Below, piece by piece: positions 6,690 through 16,415 of a DNA stretch of 59,661 nucleotides. The notes beneath the pieces were generated by a model. That model was not told the DNA's origin and searched no databases. It worked only from the letters and a program-made list of their open reading frames with translations. Every line of letters starts with the position of its first letter. Position 1 is the stretch's first letter. The translations under genes and the position numbers were made by a program. Location of the stretch: assembly GCA_905372155.1 (NCBI GenBank), contig CAJPNZ010000006.1, forward strand, positions 1 through 59,661, in the 5' to 3' direction. The DNA comes from Propionibacteriaceae bacterium. GTDB lineage: Bacteria; Actinomycetota; Actinomycetes; Propionibacteriales; Propionibacteriaceae.

Positions 6690-9600
6690 CTCAATATATA
6701 GACCAGTCTGGAAGACCGGAACAATCGGCCCGTTCACCAACACCTACAGCACCATGTTCACCCGGTACCAATGTAGTCCGGTCTGGAAGACCGGAACAAT
6801 CTCGCAGCAAACGATCAATCCGTTCGACCTCACGTTGTCGTCTCAATGTAGTCCGGTCTGGAAGACCGGAACAATGGAGCTGAAAGAGGACGTAGGTGAG
6901 GAGGTAGCTCAAGTCTCGATGTAGTCCGGTCTGGAAGACCGGAACAATCGCTCATGATGGAATTGGACAGCGACCTGGTGCAGGTTGGTCTCAATGTAGT
7001 CCGGTCTGGAAGACCGGAACAATTTCGCAACTACACCCCACACGCGCTCGTTCTCTACTCGGGTGGCGTCTCAATGTAGTCTGGTCTGGAAGACCGGAAC
7101 AATGGCCAACCGCGACATCCTGGCCGGCTGGCAGTGGTATGCGTCTCAATGTAGTCCGGTCTGGAAGACCGGAACAATGCCGAGCCGTGCGCGGGGATCC
7201 ACAGTGTGGATTCGTGGTCTCAATGTAGTCCGGTCTGGAAGACCGGAACAATCCCAAGGCATCGCTCTGGAAGAACCAACATGGTGGTGGTCTCAATATA
7301 GTCCGGTCTGGAAGACCGGAACAATCCGGGCAGACTCGATCGGCTGTCATCGGGCGTACCAAGTCTCAATATAGTCCGGTCTGGAAAACCGGAACAATTT
7401 GAGGCTGACCGTTGATCCCGTATAGCCCATCACGTCTCAATATAGTCCGGTCTGGAAGACCGGAACAATCTAAAACACTATGGACCAATTTTGTGAAAAC
7501 TATTCGTCTCAATGTAGTCCGGTCTGGAAGACCGGAACAATCGGGTTTCACGTTTTCTGAAAAACCGGCAGAAATATCGTCTCAATGTAGTCCGGTCTGG
7601 AAGACCGGAACAATGCGGGACGATCGCCGTCGGAACATATACGATGGCTTGTCTCAATGTAGTCCGGTCTGGAAGACCGGAACAATGGAAACTCTTGCTA
7701 CCAATCCTATCGGATGGGTATGGTCTCAATGTAGTCCGGTCTGGAAGACCGGAACAATGGGGACTCGTAAGGGCCACTCCCGGGATCTATAGAAACGGTC
7801 TCAATGTAGTCCGGTCTGGAAGACCGGAACAATAGTGCCCTGTCGGACATCCTGCCGACGCAGAACGTAGCGTCTCAATGTAGTCCGGTCTGGAAGACCG
7901 GAACAATGAATTGGTTCAGTATATACAAAATTGCGAGAATTCCGTCTCAATGTAGTCCGGTCTGGAAGACCGGAACAATGAATAGCTCAATGGAGCGGTG
8001 TTGCACAATCCCTCGTCTCAATGTAGTCCGGTCTGGAAGACCGGAACAATGCGGCTCAGCCTCAGGTTACCAATGGGCAGTCTGAGGGTCTCAATGTAGT
8101 CCGGTCTGGAAGACCGGAACAATAGCTGAATAACCACTTGCCTCAAGACTAGGATTGGGTTGTCTCAATGTAGTCCGGTCTGGAAGACCGGAACAATAGT
8201 GCATCGAACTGATGATACTTTTCCTTATCCAGTCTCAATGTAGTCCGGTCTGGAAGACCGGAACAATTCCGCCGGATTTGGACCCCCAAGTTGCCCGTGC
8301 AATCACGTCTCAATGTAGTCCGGTCTGGAAGACCGGAACAATCCGTCTAAAGCCGCCCTGTCAAGCTGACACGCCGCCCGGAGCCGTCTCAATGTAGTCC
8401 GGTCTGGAAGACCGGAACAATAGAGCGGCCCGGTCGTGGTCATTCAGCGCGGGCCACAGGTCTCAATGTAGTCCGGTCTGGAAGACCGGAACAATGTCCC
8501 TAATGCACGTTTTGGCTCTGGCACAGTTTTCAGTCTCAATGTAGTCCGGTCTGGAAGACCGGAACAATCCGGGCTGTGAGCTCAAGAGGCGAGTTGGCGC
8601 ATGGCACGTCTCAATGTAGTCCGGTCTGGAAGACCGGAACAATCGGAAATGACGCAGGCCGGACTCTTCGAGGACTATAAGTCTCAATGTAGTCCGGTCT
8701 GGAAGACCGGAACAATTTGGCAGTTGCCAAGTGGCAGCTGGGTCGGGTGTTCGAGTCTCAATGTAGTCCGGTCTGGAAGACCGGAACAATGCGCGATGAG
8801 CTGGTATTTAATCCGGAGCAGTCACTGTCTCAATGTAGTCCGGTCTGGAAGACCGGAACAATACAAGCACAGCTCTACGACACGACCAGGGTGATTATTG
8901 TCTCAATGTAGTCCGGTCTGGAAGACCGGAACAATTATGTTGATGCCGCTATGGACACCCAGAAAGACGGTACGTCTCAATGTAGTCCGGTCTGGAAGAC
9001 CGGAACAATGGCTTAGCGGTTCTGCGGAGCAGGCTAAACATAGCTGGTCTCAATGTAGTCCGGTCTGGAAGACCGGAACAATTAAGGGGGTCGAAATCAC
9101 AAAAATGAAAAGAAAAGCTGTCTCAATGTAGTCCGGTCTGGAAGACCGGAACAATGCTCCTCGCCCCGGAGTAGCGGTCCGGGTCACTCCGTCTCAATGT
9201 AGTCCGGTCTGGAAGACCGGAACAATTCATTTTAGCGAGCTGTTGAATTGGGGTTTTCTGGCTGTCTCAATGTAGTCCGGTCTGGAAGACCGGAACAATA
9301 TACTTGGGTTTCTGAACAGACTTTTGGTGAAAAAATTGTCTCAATGTAGTCCGGTCTGGAAGACCGGAACAATTGGAGCACCTGCCGTTGAGCCACTTTG
9401 GGGTCGAATTGTCTCAATGTAGTCCGGTCTGGAAGACCGGAACAATGACGAAATTGCTGCTAAAGGCCCTGACCAAGGTAATGTCTCAATGTAGTCCGGT
9501 CTGGAAGACCGGAACAATTTCAAGTGCACCGCACCAAATCCGACGGCGATTGTATAGTCTCAATGTAGTCCGGTCTGGAAGACCGGAACAATGTGGCTCG

Positions 9601-12003
9601 TGGAGGGCGCTCTGGAAGGCGATGTCAGCTTGTCTCAATGTAGTCCGGTCTGGAAGACCGGAACAATAAGAATGATGAATTGGTTGTGGAAAATTCCGAT
9701 GCCAGTCTCAATGTAGTCCGGTCTGGAAGACCGGAACAATGTGGCGGGGGGTGGGGGGTCTCCCCTCCCCCTCGGTTGGTCTCAATGTAGTCCGGTCTGG
9801 AAGACCGGAACAATCAGCCCAGAGAAGGTGCTCTGATCGCTCCGCGCGGTGCCGTCTCAATGTAGTCCGGTCTGGAAGACCGGAACAATACGAGGACGAG
9901 CTGCTGCGCGCCTGCCCGTCCCTGCCGGGTCTCAATGTAGTCCGGTCTGGAAGACCGGAACAATTCGGTGACGTCACCGACCGCAGCCGCTGGTACGACA
10001 CGTCTCAATGTAGTCCGGTCTGGAAGACCGGAACAATGGACGGGCCGTAGTGCTCCACTGCGGCTGCTCGGATCACGTCTCAATGTAGTCCGGTCTGGAA
10101 GACCGGAACAATTTCGGTGGCTGGTTCAGCACGCCGACTTTGACGGTCTGTCTCAATGTAGTCCGGTCTGGAAGACCGGAACAATAATCGGTTGCTGCCA
10201 TGTACAAACGGAAGGTGGAAAAAGTCTCAATGTAGTCCGGTCTGGAAGACCGGAACAATTTTGGGTTGAAGGGCGACGAAGTCTCGGCAGCAATGGTCTC
10301 AATGTAGTCCGGTCTGGAAGACCGGAACAATTTATATGGTACTAAAGAAAGCGAGCCCCCGATGGGTATGTCTCAATGTAGTCCGGTCTGGAAGACCGGA
10401 ACAATCCAGGCCCAGTTCACCGGCTTCCCGGCGGGTCCGGGGTCTCAATGTAGTCCGGTCTGGAAGACCGGAACAATCAGGTTGTTTCAGATCGAGGCTC
10501 GAGAGGGGTACGTGTCTCAATGTAGTCCGGTCTGGAAGACCGGAACAATTCCTCATCCCGGTGAGGCCCCGCGGCCACCCCCAATGTCTCAATGTAGTCC
10601 GGTCTGGAAGACCGGAACAATCCGACCTGAGTCCCCCGTAGTGTTTGTCAAGTTCCGGTCTCAATGTAGTCCGGTCTGGAAGACCGGAACAATTCGGCAG
10701 CATGGGGTATGTATTCCAACTGAACTAACGGTCTCAATGTAGTCCGGTCTGGAAGACCGGAACAATTATCATGCAGCGCATCGGTCTGCAATTCTTGAAG
10801 AGAGTCTCAATGTAGTCCGGTCTGGAAGACCGGAACAATCATCGTTGGCGACGGTATACCTGGAAGGGATGTTTGGGTCTCAATGTAGTCCGGTCTGGAA
10901 GACCGGAACAATCATGGAGTGTGGTGCAGGGCTTCCATCACTTCATCGGGTCTCAATGTAGTCCGGTCTGGAAGACCGGAACAATGGGAAAATGGGTAGT
11001 GTCGAGCTGGCTACTGGCTATTTCGTCTCAATGTAGTCCGGTCTGGAAGACCGGAACAATACTCATGCTGACACCACCCCATCGTCCAGGAGAATATGTC
11101 TCAATGTAGTCCGGTCTGGAAGACCGGAACAATAGTCATACAAGGTACTCCGAGCTCTTGGCAAAGCTCCTGGTCTCAATGTAGTCCGGTCTGGAAGACC
11201 GGAACAATGGCTTGTTATAAAGGCCGGTTTATCTCTATCGAGGTGTCTCAATGTAGTCCGGTCTGGAAGACCGGAACAATTCATTTACCGGCAGAGTGCC
11301 AGGTTCTCGGGTGATCGTCTCAATGTAGTCCGGTCTGGAAGACCGGAACAATCTGAGGGCTATAGTTGGAGCCGCACTGCAGTCGACCGGTCTCAATGTA
11401 GTCCGGTCTGGAAGACCGGAACAATGCACCGGTCTCGACAAACATAGAGAACTCAGACGCGGTCTCAATGTAGTCCGGTCTGGAAGACCGGAACAATGGC
11501 AGGCAATACCGGTCGGAGTGCGGCCCCGCCCGGTGTCTCAATGTAGTCCGGTCTGGAAGACCGGAACAATGCGTGGTGCCGGATGGGATGAGGTTCCATC
11601 GTCATGGTCTCAATGTAGTCCGGTCTGGAAGACCGGAACAATATGTCCCAACAAAAATGGACTTCATGCGCCGGTATTCGTCTCAATGTAGTCCGGTCTG
11701 GAAGACCGGAACAATATTATGGCCCTGTTGGGCGTAGAGGAGGATCTGTGTCTCAATGTAGTCCGGTCTGGAAGACCGGAACAATCCGGATACTTCCAGC
11801 TTGTCCCGTCTATGCAGGGCGCCGTCTCAATGTAGTCCGGTCTGGAAGACCGGAACAATAGCCAGGTCCACGACAGCCGCATAAACCAGGTCATAGTCTC
11901 AATGTAGTCCGGTCTGGAAGACCGGAACAATTTACCTATCGGAAGAACCGGATCAAAAGCCATTACAGTCTCAATGTAGTCCGGTCTGGAAGACCGGAAC
12001 AAT
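6690..12003 (-). CRISPR. Large CRISPR array: 73 repeats (36 bp), 72 spacers, no cas genes nearby
   Basis: A 36-bp unit that begins GTCTCAATGTAG, contains CCGGTCT-GGA-AGACCGG (7-bp stem, 3-base loop) and ends GAACAAT recurs 73 times by hand count, the first at 6690-6725 and the last at 11968-12003. Spacers are 34-44 bases, mostly 36-39, and appear non-repetitive. About 66 repeats are identical. All seven variants (starting at 6690, 6765, 6913, 7068, 7290, 7363 and 7434) lie at the left end, so the left is the old, leader-distal end and new spacers are expected to enter at the right. Read leftward, the repeat ends in ATTGAGAC, close to the ATTGAAAC 5' handle of many class 1 crRNAs. The subtype cannot be fixed without cas genes; repeat length and spacer length argue against I-E and typical type II. 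No cas gene occurs in 6.7 kb to the left or 47 kb to the right. Confidence 0.97.
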
Positions 12004-12340
12004 GGCTCGCCCCGGGAGGCGGTCCTGACAAGGAACTTTACCAGTACCTGCGAGCGCTCCGCACCACAGACCCCCACAGCAACACTCTGTTGAGTTGTCA
12101 CGGGGTAAAACACCTAGTCAAACCCCTGCGAGCGCTCCCTAGGGGAGACGACACGACCAGAGGTCTCGCAGCGGCTCACACCACCACGGGCCCCTCGTCG
12201 GGCAACCTACGCGGTACCCCAAGCATAACGCTGCCCGTTGGGGGAGTGGGCCATCCCGAGGCCTCTCCCTGTGTGAATGAGGTGGGGACGGTCTTCTTGG
12301 ATCAGCTGCTGGCACTCGTTGCGAGGCGTGATGGTATTGG
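12004..12340 (-). promoter_or_regulatory. Probable CRISPR leader
   Basis: This 337-base region between the leader-proximal repeat and the end of a lipoprotein gene holds no credible gene. The 14-mer CCTGCGAGCGCTCC occurs twice, at 12047-12060 and 12125-12138; each copy contains the palindrome GAGCGCTC. On the minus strand there is a TTGACT-like -35 near 12114-12119 with a loose -10 about 17 bases later. Calling it the leader rests on repeat polarity in the array, not on a match to a known leader family. Confidence 0.55.
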
Positions 12341-13030
12341 TCAGAAAGTGGTGACTCCGTCACGATTCATGAAGGCGCCGTGTCCGGTATCGCTGTTCCA
12401 ACAGGTCAGTCCGTTCTCCTCGGAGGCACACACATATTTCTCGTAGTAGACGACGGCGCCATAGGGGACCACCTGTGGTTCGCGGTCGGGACTCGAGAAC
12501 AGAGGGCGGCGTACCGCCTCCACTTTTTCGACGGATCCATCGATGGGAACCCACCAACGTGGTATTCCGTTCTCGCTGCCGTACGGCTGGTCCGATTTGT
12601 AGCTCTGGATTCCGCAACCAGCGTAGTCAGGAGTGATTTCGCAGCCGATGTTTCCCGAGGGAGTTTTGATGACGGCCATGATGGGAACGGAGGCGACTCC
12701 TTCCAGCGGATAGACCGCTGTGATGAGAGTGGCGTGTGCGGGTCGGGGGCCGCCGGCGCCGGGATAGATTCCTGGGTTGTTCGGTTTCGTCTCCTTGGCC
12801 GTGGGGGTGGCTGGCTTCTGGGTCCGAGTGTCGCGTGCTTCGGGATTGTGGGTGTCGGGGTCCCCGATTCCTTCCGTGCTGGTGATCGTTCTGCGTCCCT
12901 CGGCGGTGGTCGCCGTCGCGGGTGGGGGAGTGGTGGCGTAGATCGTGCAACCGGTCAGTGGGAGAAATGTCGATATCAGCGTCGCGACCAGCGCGGCAGT
13001 CCGTCGGGAAGCGAATAAGAGCCGGGACAC
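12341..13030 (-). CDS. Secreted lipoprotein, actinobacterial type with C-terminal GHGAF motif
   Basis: This 229-residue predicted lipoprotein of unknown function has a basic start, a hydrophobic segment and the lipobox L-T-G-C with the lipidated Cys at about residue 28. A low-complexity Thr/Pro/Lys linker follows (about 30-90), then a globular domain with TPSGNIGCEI, C-G-I-Q-S-Y and a C-terminal V-C-x-S-E-x-N-G-L-T-C-W-N-x-x-T-G-H-G-A-F. This cysteine pattern recurs in uncharacterised exported proteins of actinobacteria. The GTG at 13030 is chosen because AGGAG stands 7 bases ahead of it; an upstream in-frame ATG at 13060 has none. The gene reads toward the CRISPR leader, so read-through into the array is possible. 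Confidence 0.72.
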   Translation of the reverse strand: MSRLLFASRRTAALVATLISTFLPLTGCTIYATTPPPATATTAEGRRTITSTEGIGDPDTHNPEARDTRTQKPATPTAKETKPNNPGIYPGAGGPRPAHATLITAVYPLEGVASVPIMAVIKTPSGNIGCEITPDYAGCGIQSYKSDQPYGSENGIPRWWVPIDGSVEKVEAVRRPLFSSPDREPQVVPYGAVVYYEKYVCASEENGLTCWNSDTGHGAFMNRDGVTTF

Positions 13031-13279
13031 CGTGTTCTCCTGTGATCCGTGATGACCCACCTGGTGGTGTGAGCGCAGAATACTCCTGAATCGATTCGTG
13101 AATACGGGTTTGAACAGGTCGACTGCTCGGATCAGGAACAGGGTGCGATGCGCAGAGGAGACGCGGTCTCGTCGCGACTGGACGAACCAGCCAGCGGGAG
13201 CCGGTGAACAGGTCGGGCCGTATCCTGCGTGACGGATTCACGGACACGCAGTGAAACCCGAAAAGGGAGGACCTGAAAG

Positions 13280-13791
13280 ATGGTGACGATCGAGCCCTAC
13301 ACATTTGACCACCGGTCGGTTCTTCTTGAGTTGTCGCTGCGATCCTGGGCGCCGGTTTCCCGTTGATGAAGGAGGACGTCCCTCGCTTCGTCCACGACTC
13401 CTCCTACCCGGATGGCTGGGAGAAACGCCAGTACGACGACCTCGCCCGGGTCCTGGATGCCGAACCCGAGAACGTGGACGTCGCGATGCTGGACGGCGTC
13501 CCGGTCGGGTGGGTCTGCACCCGCGTGCACCCGGAGGACCAGAGGGGGGAGACCCACATCCTCGCCGTCGACCCCGCCCATCAGCGCCACGGCATCGGGC
13601 GGGCCCTCAACGAGCACCCCTACCGAAGTTCCCGGGAAGCGGGGCTCCGGATGGTGATGGTCGAGACCGGAAGCGACCGTGGACACGCACCGGCCCGCGC
13701 CACCTACGAGGCCGAGGGTTTCGTCCGGTGGCCGGTGGCGCGCTACTTCAAGGACCTCGCCCCGCAGGAGACGGACGACGCCGAGGCGTGA
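13280..13791 (+). pseudogene. GNAT acetyltransferase gene with a frameshift near its start
   Basis: A strong ribosome binding site (GGGAGG) precedes the ATG at 13280, which opens a frame reading MVTIEPYTFDHRSVLLELS then LRSWAPVSR and a stop at 13364. The natural continuation, PLMKEDVPRFVHDSSYPDGW, is in another frame starting at 13363. It runs through a full GNAT core: HILAVDPAHQRHGIGRALNE, then GHAPARATYEAEGFVRWPVARYFK, ending at 13791. One missing base in the GGTTTCCCG run (about 13352-13360) explains the break. Either the gene is inactivated, the sequence has an error, or the 142-residue distal part starts at the ATG at 13363. The intact protein would be about 170 residues, normal for the family. 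Confidence 0.7.
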
Positions 13792-13826
13792 GGATGTTCG
13801 CGGCTCACGCCGAACCGCGAACATCC
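13792..13826. terminator. Bidirectional terminator between GNAT and malic enzyme genes
   Basis: GGATGTTCGCGG (13792-13803) pairs perfectly with CCGCGAACATCC (13815-13826) over 12 bp with an 11-base loop. It lies exactly between two convergent genes. Confidence 0.65.
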
Positions 13827-13836
13827 CGGGCCCGGT

Positions 13837-15537
13837 TCACACGATGCGCAGCTCCGGGTACTCCGGTTTCCACATGCGCTCGTAGATGTCCTGGATCGGG
13901 TTGGTCAAAGGACGCCTGGCCAGACCCTGGGACTCGGCGGTCTCCGCGACCGCCTTCGCCACCGTCGCTGCGACCATCCGGAGGTCGCGCATGGTCGGCA
14001 GCAGCGACGCCCCCGGCTGGTGCTCGTTGACGAGCCCGGCCAGCGCCTGGGCGGCCGCGTAGATCATCTCCTCGCTGACCAGCCTGGCCCGCACCACCGA
14101 CACCCCCAGCCCCAGGCCCGGGAAGATGAGGGCGTTGTTGGCCTGGGCGATCGTGTGATGCACGGAACCGCGACGCACCGGCTCGAACGGGCTGCCCGTC
14201 GCGATCAGGGCCTTGCCGTCGGTCCAGTCGAGCAGATCCGTGGGGCGGGCCTCGCAGCGGTCGGTGGGGTTGGACAGCGGCATGATCACCGGGCGTTCGC
14301 AGTACGAGTGCATCTCCCGCACCACCTCCTCCGAGAACGCCCCGCCGCGCGCGGAGGTGCCGATGAGAATGGTGGGTTGGGCGTTCCGGACGGTCTCCAG
14401 GAGGTTCACGCGATGCGGATCGGCCACGTCCCAGCCGTCGATCTCGGAGCGAGGCCGCGCATAGGGCTTCTGGAACTCCCGCGTCCCGGGGCTGTCCTCG
14501 ATGATCAACCCGTTGTGGTTGAAGGCGTAGAACTGGCCCGGGTCGCGGCCCGCCGCGCTGAGCGCGCCCTGGATCATGTCGGCGATCCCGATGCCCGCGG
14601 TCCCGGCCCCGTAGATCACGAACCGGTGCTTGCGCAGCGGGATCCCGGTGCGCCGCACGGCCGCGATCGTGGCGGCCAGGACGACGGCGGCGGTGCCCTG
14701 GATGTCGTCGTTGAAGGTGCAGATCTCCTTGGCGTAGCGCTGCAGGATGCGGTGGGCGTTGGCGACGCCGAAATCCTCCCAGTGGATCATCGCGTTGGGG
14801 AACAGCTCGGTGACCACCCGCACGAAACGGTCGATGAACTCGTCGTACTGCTCGCCACGGACCCGGGCGTGACGCTCCCCCAGGTAGCGGTCGCTGTGCA
14901 GCAACCCCAGGTTGTCGGTGCCGACGTCCAGGACCACCGGAATGGCGCGCTGCGGATGAATGCCCGCGGCCGCCGTGTACAGCCCCAGCTTCCCGATGGC
15001 GATCTGGATACCGCCGATCCCCTGGTCGCCGATGCCGAGGATCCCCTCGGAGTCGGTGACCACCACCAGATCGACGTTCTCGGGCGTCAGTTCGAAGTTG
15101 CGCAGCGACTCCTCGATGCGTTCGGGATGATCGATGGACAGGAACACGCCCCGGGTGCCGACGTACTCGTGGCTGAACCTCTCGATGGCCTCCCCGATGG
15201 TGGGGGTGTAGACGATGGGGAGCATCTCCTCCAGGTGCTCGCTGACCAGCCGGTAGTACAGCACCTCGTTGCGGTCCCGCAGCTGCGACAGGTAGATGAA
15301 CTTCGACAGCGGGGAGGGACAGCGGCTGAACTGGCCGTAGGTGCGCTGCAGCTGCTCCTCGATGCTGGAGACCCGGTTGGTCAGCAACCCCGCCAGGTTG
15401 AGCTGTTCCCGCTCGGCGTCGGTGAACGCGGTGCCACGGTTCGACACCGGGTTGGTGAGCACCAGCCGACCGCGGGAGCTGATCTCCAGGATGGTTTTCC
15501 GCGAACTGGTGTCCAGTTTGAATCCCGACTGCTGCAT
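13837..15537 (-). CDS. maeA: NAD-dependent malic enzyme
   Basis: This 566-residue cytosolic enzyme catalyses oxidative decarboxylation of malate to pyruvate with reduction of NAD. The length matches the large SfcA/MaeA class (about 565 residues). Features seen are the substrate-region Y-T-P-T-I-G-E-A-I (the conserved Y-T-P), the R-G-x-F-L-S-I-D stretch, F-N-D-D-I-Q-G-T-A-A (metal-binding D-D region) and the Rossmann motif IYGAGTAGIGIADM. The ATG at 15537 is preferred over the longer frame from 15669, since GAGAGG stands ahead of it and the extra 44 residues look non-coding. It is convergent with the damaged GNAT gene. It may balance C4 and pyruvate pools in a propionate-type fermenter, which is inference. 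Confidence 0.92.
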   Translation of the reverse strand: MQQSGFKLDTSSRKTILEISSRGRLVLTNPVSNRGTAFTDAEREQLNLAGLLTNRVSSIEEQLQRTYGQFSRCPSPLSKFIYLSQLRDRNEVLYYRLVSEHLEEMLPIVYTPTIGEAIERFSHEYVGTRGVFLSIDHPERIEESLRNFELTPENVDLVVVTDSEGILGIGDQGIGGIQIAIGKLGLYTAAAGIHPQRAIPVVLDVGTDNLGLLHSDRYLGERHARVRGEQYDEFIDRFVRVVTELFPNAMIHWEDFGVANAHRILQRYAKEICTFNDDIQGTAAVVLAATIAAVRRTGIPLRKHRFVIYGAGTAGIGIADMIQGALSAAGRDPGQFYAFNHNGLIIEDSPGTREFQKPYARPRSEIDGWDVADPHRVNLLETVRNAQPTILIGTSARGGAFSEEVVREMHSYCERPVIMPLSNPTDRCEARPTDLLDWTDGKALIATGSPFEPVRRGSVHHTIAQANNALIFPGLGLGVSVVRARLVSEEMIYAAAQALAGLVNEHQPGASLLPTMRDLRMVAATVAKAVAETAESQGLARRPLTNPIQDIYERMWKPEYPELRIV

Positions 15538-15902
15538 GTCGACGTGCCTCTCGCCCTTTGTGGTCTCAATTGTCCAGGAACCCGGGGAAGCGCTGAACGG
15601 GGCTGTTCTCGGCGCGGGCGTCCCGAGTGGGAAGGGACGGTCCCAGGCGTCCGGCTTCCCGCGCCGCAACGAGCCGGCCGGGATGTCGGTGCGCCGAATC
15701 GCCCGTTCCCGGGAGTCGCGGCCACGACATGATCACTCAGTGTTTCCCGGGCATCAATCTACCGGGACGGGGCCGCCCACGAGACCATGTGGGTGGAAAG
15801 GATTGGATCGCGGACACCGACCCGCATGGGCCACCCGGGAGGCAACCTGTCACACTGTGCGGCGGGCAGCCGCCCCATCGTCAACACAACAAGGAGTGAG
15901 CA

Positions 15903-16244
15903 GTGTCCGAGGCCATCCCGGGTTTCGTGGGGTCCATCGATCTCGACGACGGCAGTCGTTCCGTCTTCTTCGAGTGCGACGCACCACCCACCTGGAAGAT
16001 CGTCGAGGCCCACGGCCACCAACCCAACGGCTACTTCTGGGCGGGCGTGGCGAACTGGCTCATCTCCCGGGGCCTGGCGCCCGAGGTCGGCATGGATCCC
16101 GAGAGCAGCATGTTCTCGGCCCAAGGCGCTCCGGCGGAGCTCGACGCCTTCCTGGCCGCCATCTCCCCGTACCTGCTGGAGGACGACAGGATGGCCGCCC
16201 TCATTGAGGAGGCCGACGCCGCCGGCCACGACTTCGACGACTGA
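15903..16244 (+). CDS. Imm51-like immunity family protein (orphan)
   Basis: This 113-residue acidic, soluble protein has a W-K-I-V-E-A-H-G-H-Q-P-N-G-Y-F-W-A-G-V-A core followed by D-P-E-S-S-M-F-S-A and a C-terminal acidic helix. The pattern (P-x-W...G-x-x-x-N-G-Y-x-W followed by D-x-E-x-x-M-F) fits the immunity protein 51 family as I remember it. Members neutralise polymorphic toxins in some genomes, but no toxin or secretion gene is next to it. The GTG start at 15903 follows AAGGAG. A strong hairpin at 16268-16312 ends the unit. If the family call is wrong, it is simply a small conserved acidic protein. Confidence 0.55.
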   Translation: MSEAIPGFVGSIDLDDGSRSVFFECDAPPTWKIVEAHGHQPNGYFWAGVANWLISRGLAPEVGMDPESSMFSAQGAPAELDAFLAAISPYLLEDDRMAALIEEADAAGHDFDD

Positions 16245-16267
16245 CCACGCCGCCGAGGCGCAGGAAA

Positions 16268-16312
16268 CGCCGTGGTGACCTGCCCCGTTCCGGGGAACCA
16301 GCCACCACGGCG
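16268..16312 (+). terminator. Terminator hairpin after the Imm51-like gene
   Basis: CGCCGTGGTG (16268-16277) pairs perfectly with CACCACGGCG (16303-16312); the loop contains an inner CCCCG/CGGGG stem. The bases after it (CTTCGTTG) are weakly T-rich. Confidence 0.6.
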
Positions 16313-16415
16313 CTTCGTTGAATATGCCGACAATCTGGTCGGTGCGGATGCTTCGGTCGCGATGATTTTCTCCCGAATCGGCACCGTGTGACGGGGCTCG
16401 CTGGTTAACTGGGCC

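Noticed and set aside
6690..12003. Many open frames of 60-126 codons on both strands, reading repeated peptides such as NVVRSGRPEQ or CSGLPDRTTLR
   Set aside because: They are the 36-bp CRISPR repeat translated; the repeat has no stop in several frames, and spacers merely link them. They have no start signals and are not genes.
14020..15732. 570-codon plus-strand frame over the malic enzyme gene
   Set aside because: It is a shadow frame; the minus strand encodes a full-length malic enzyme.
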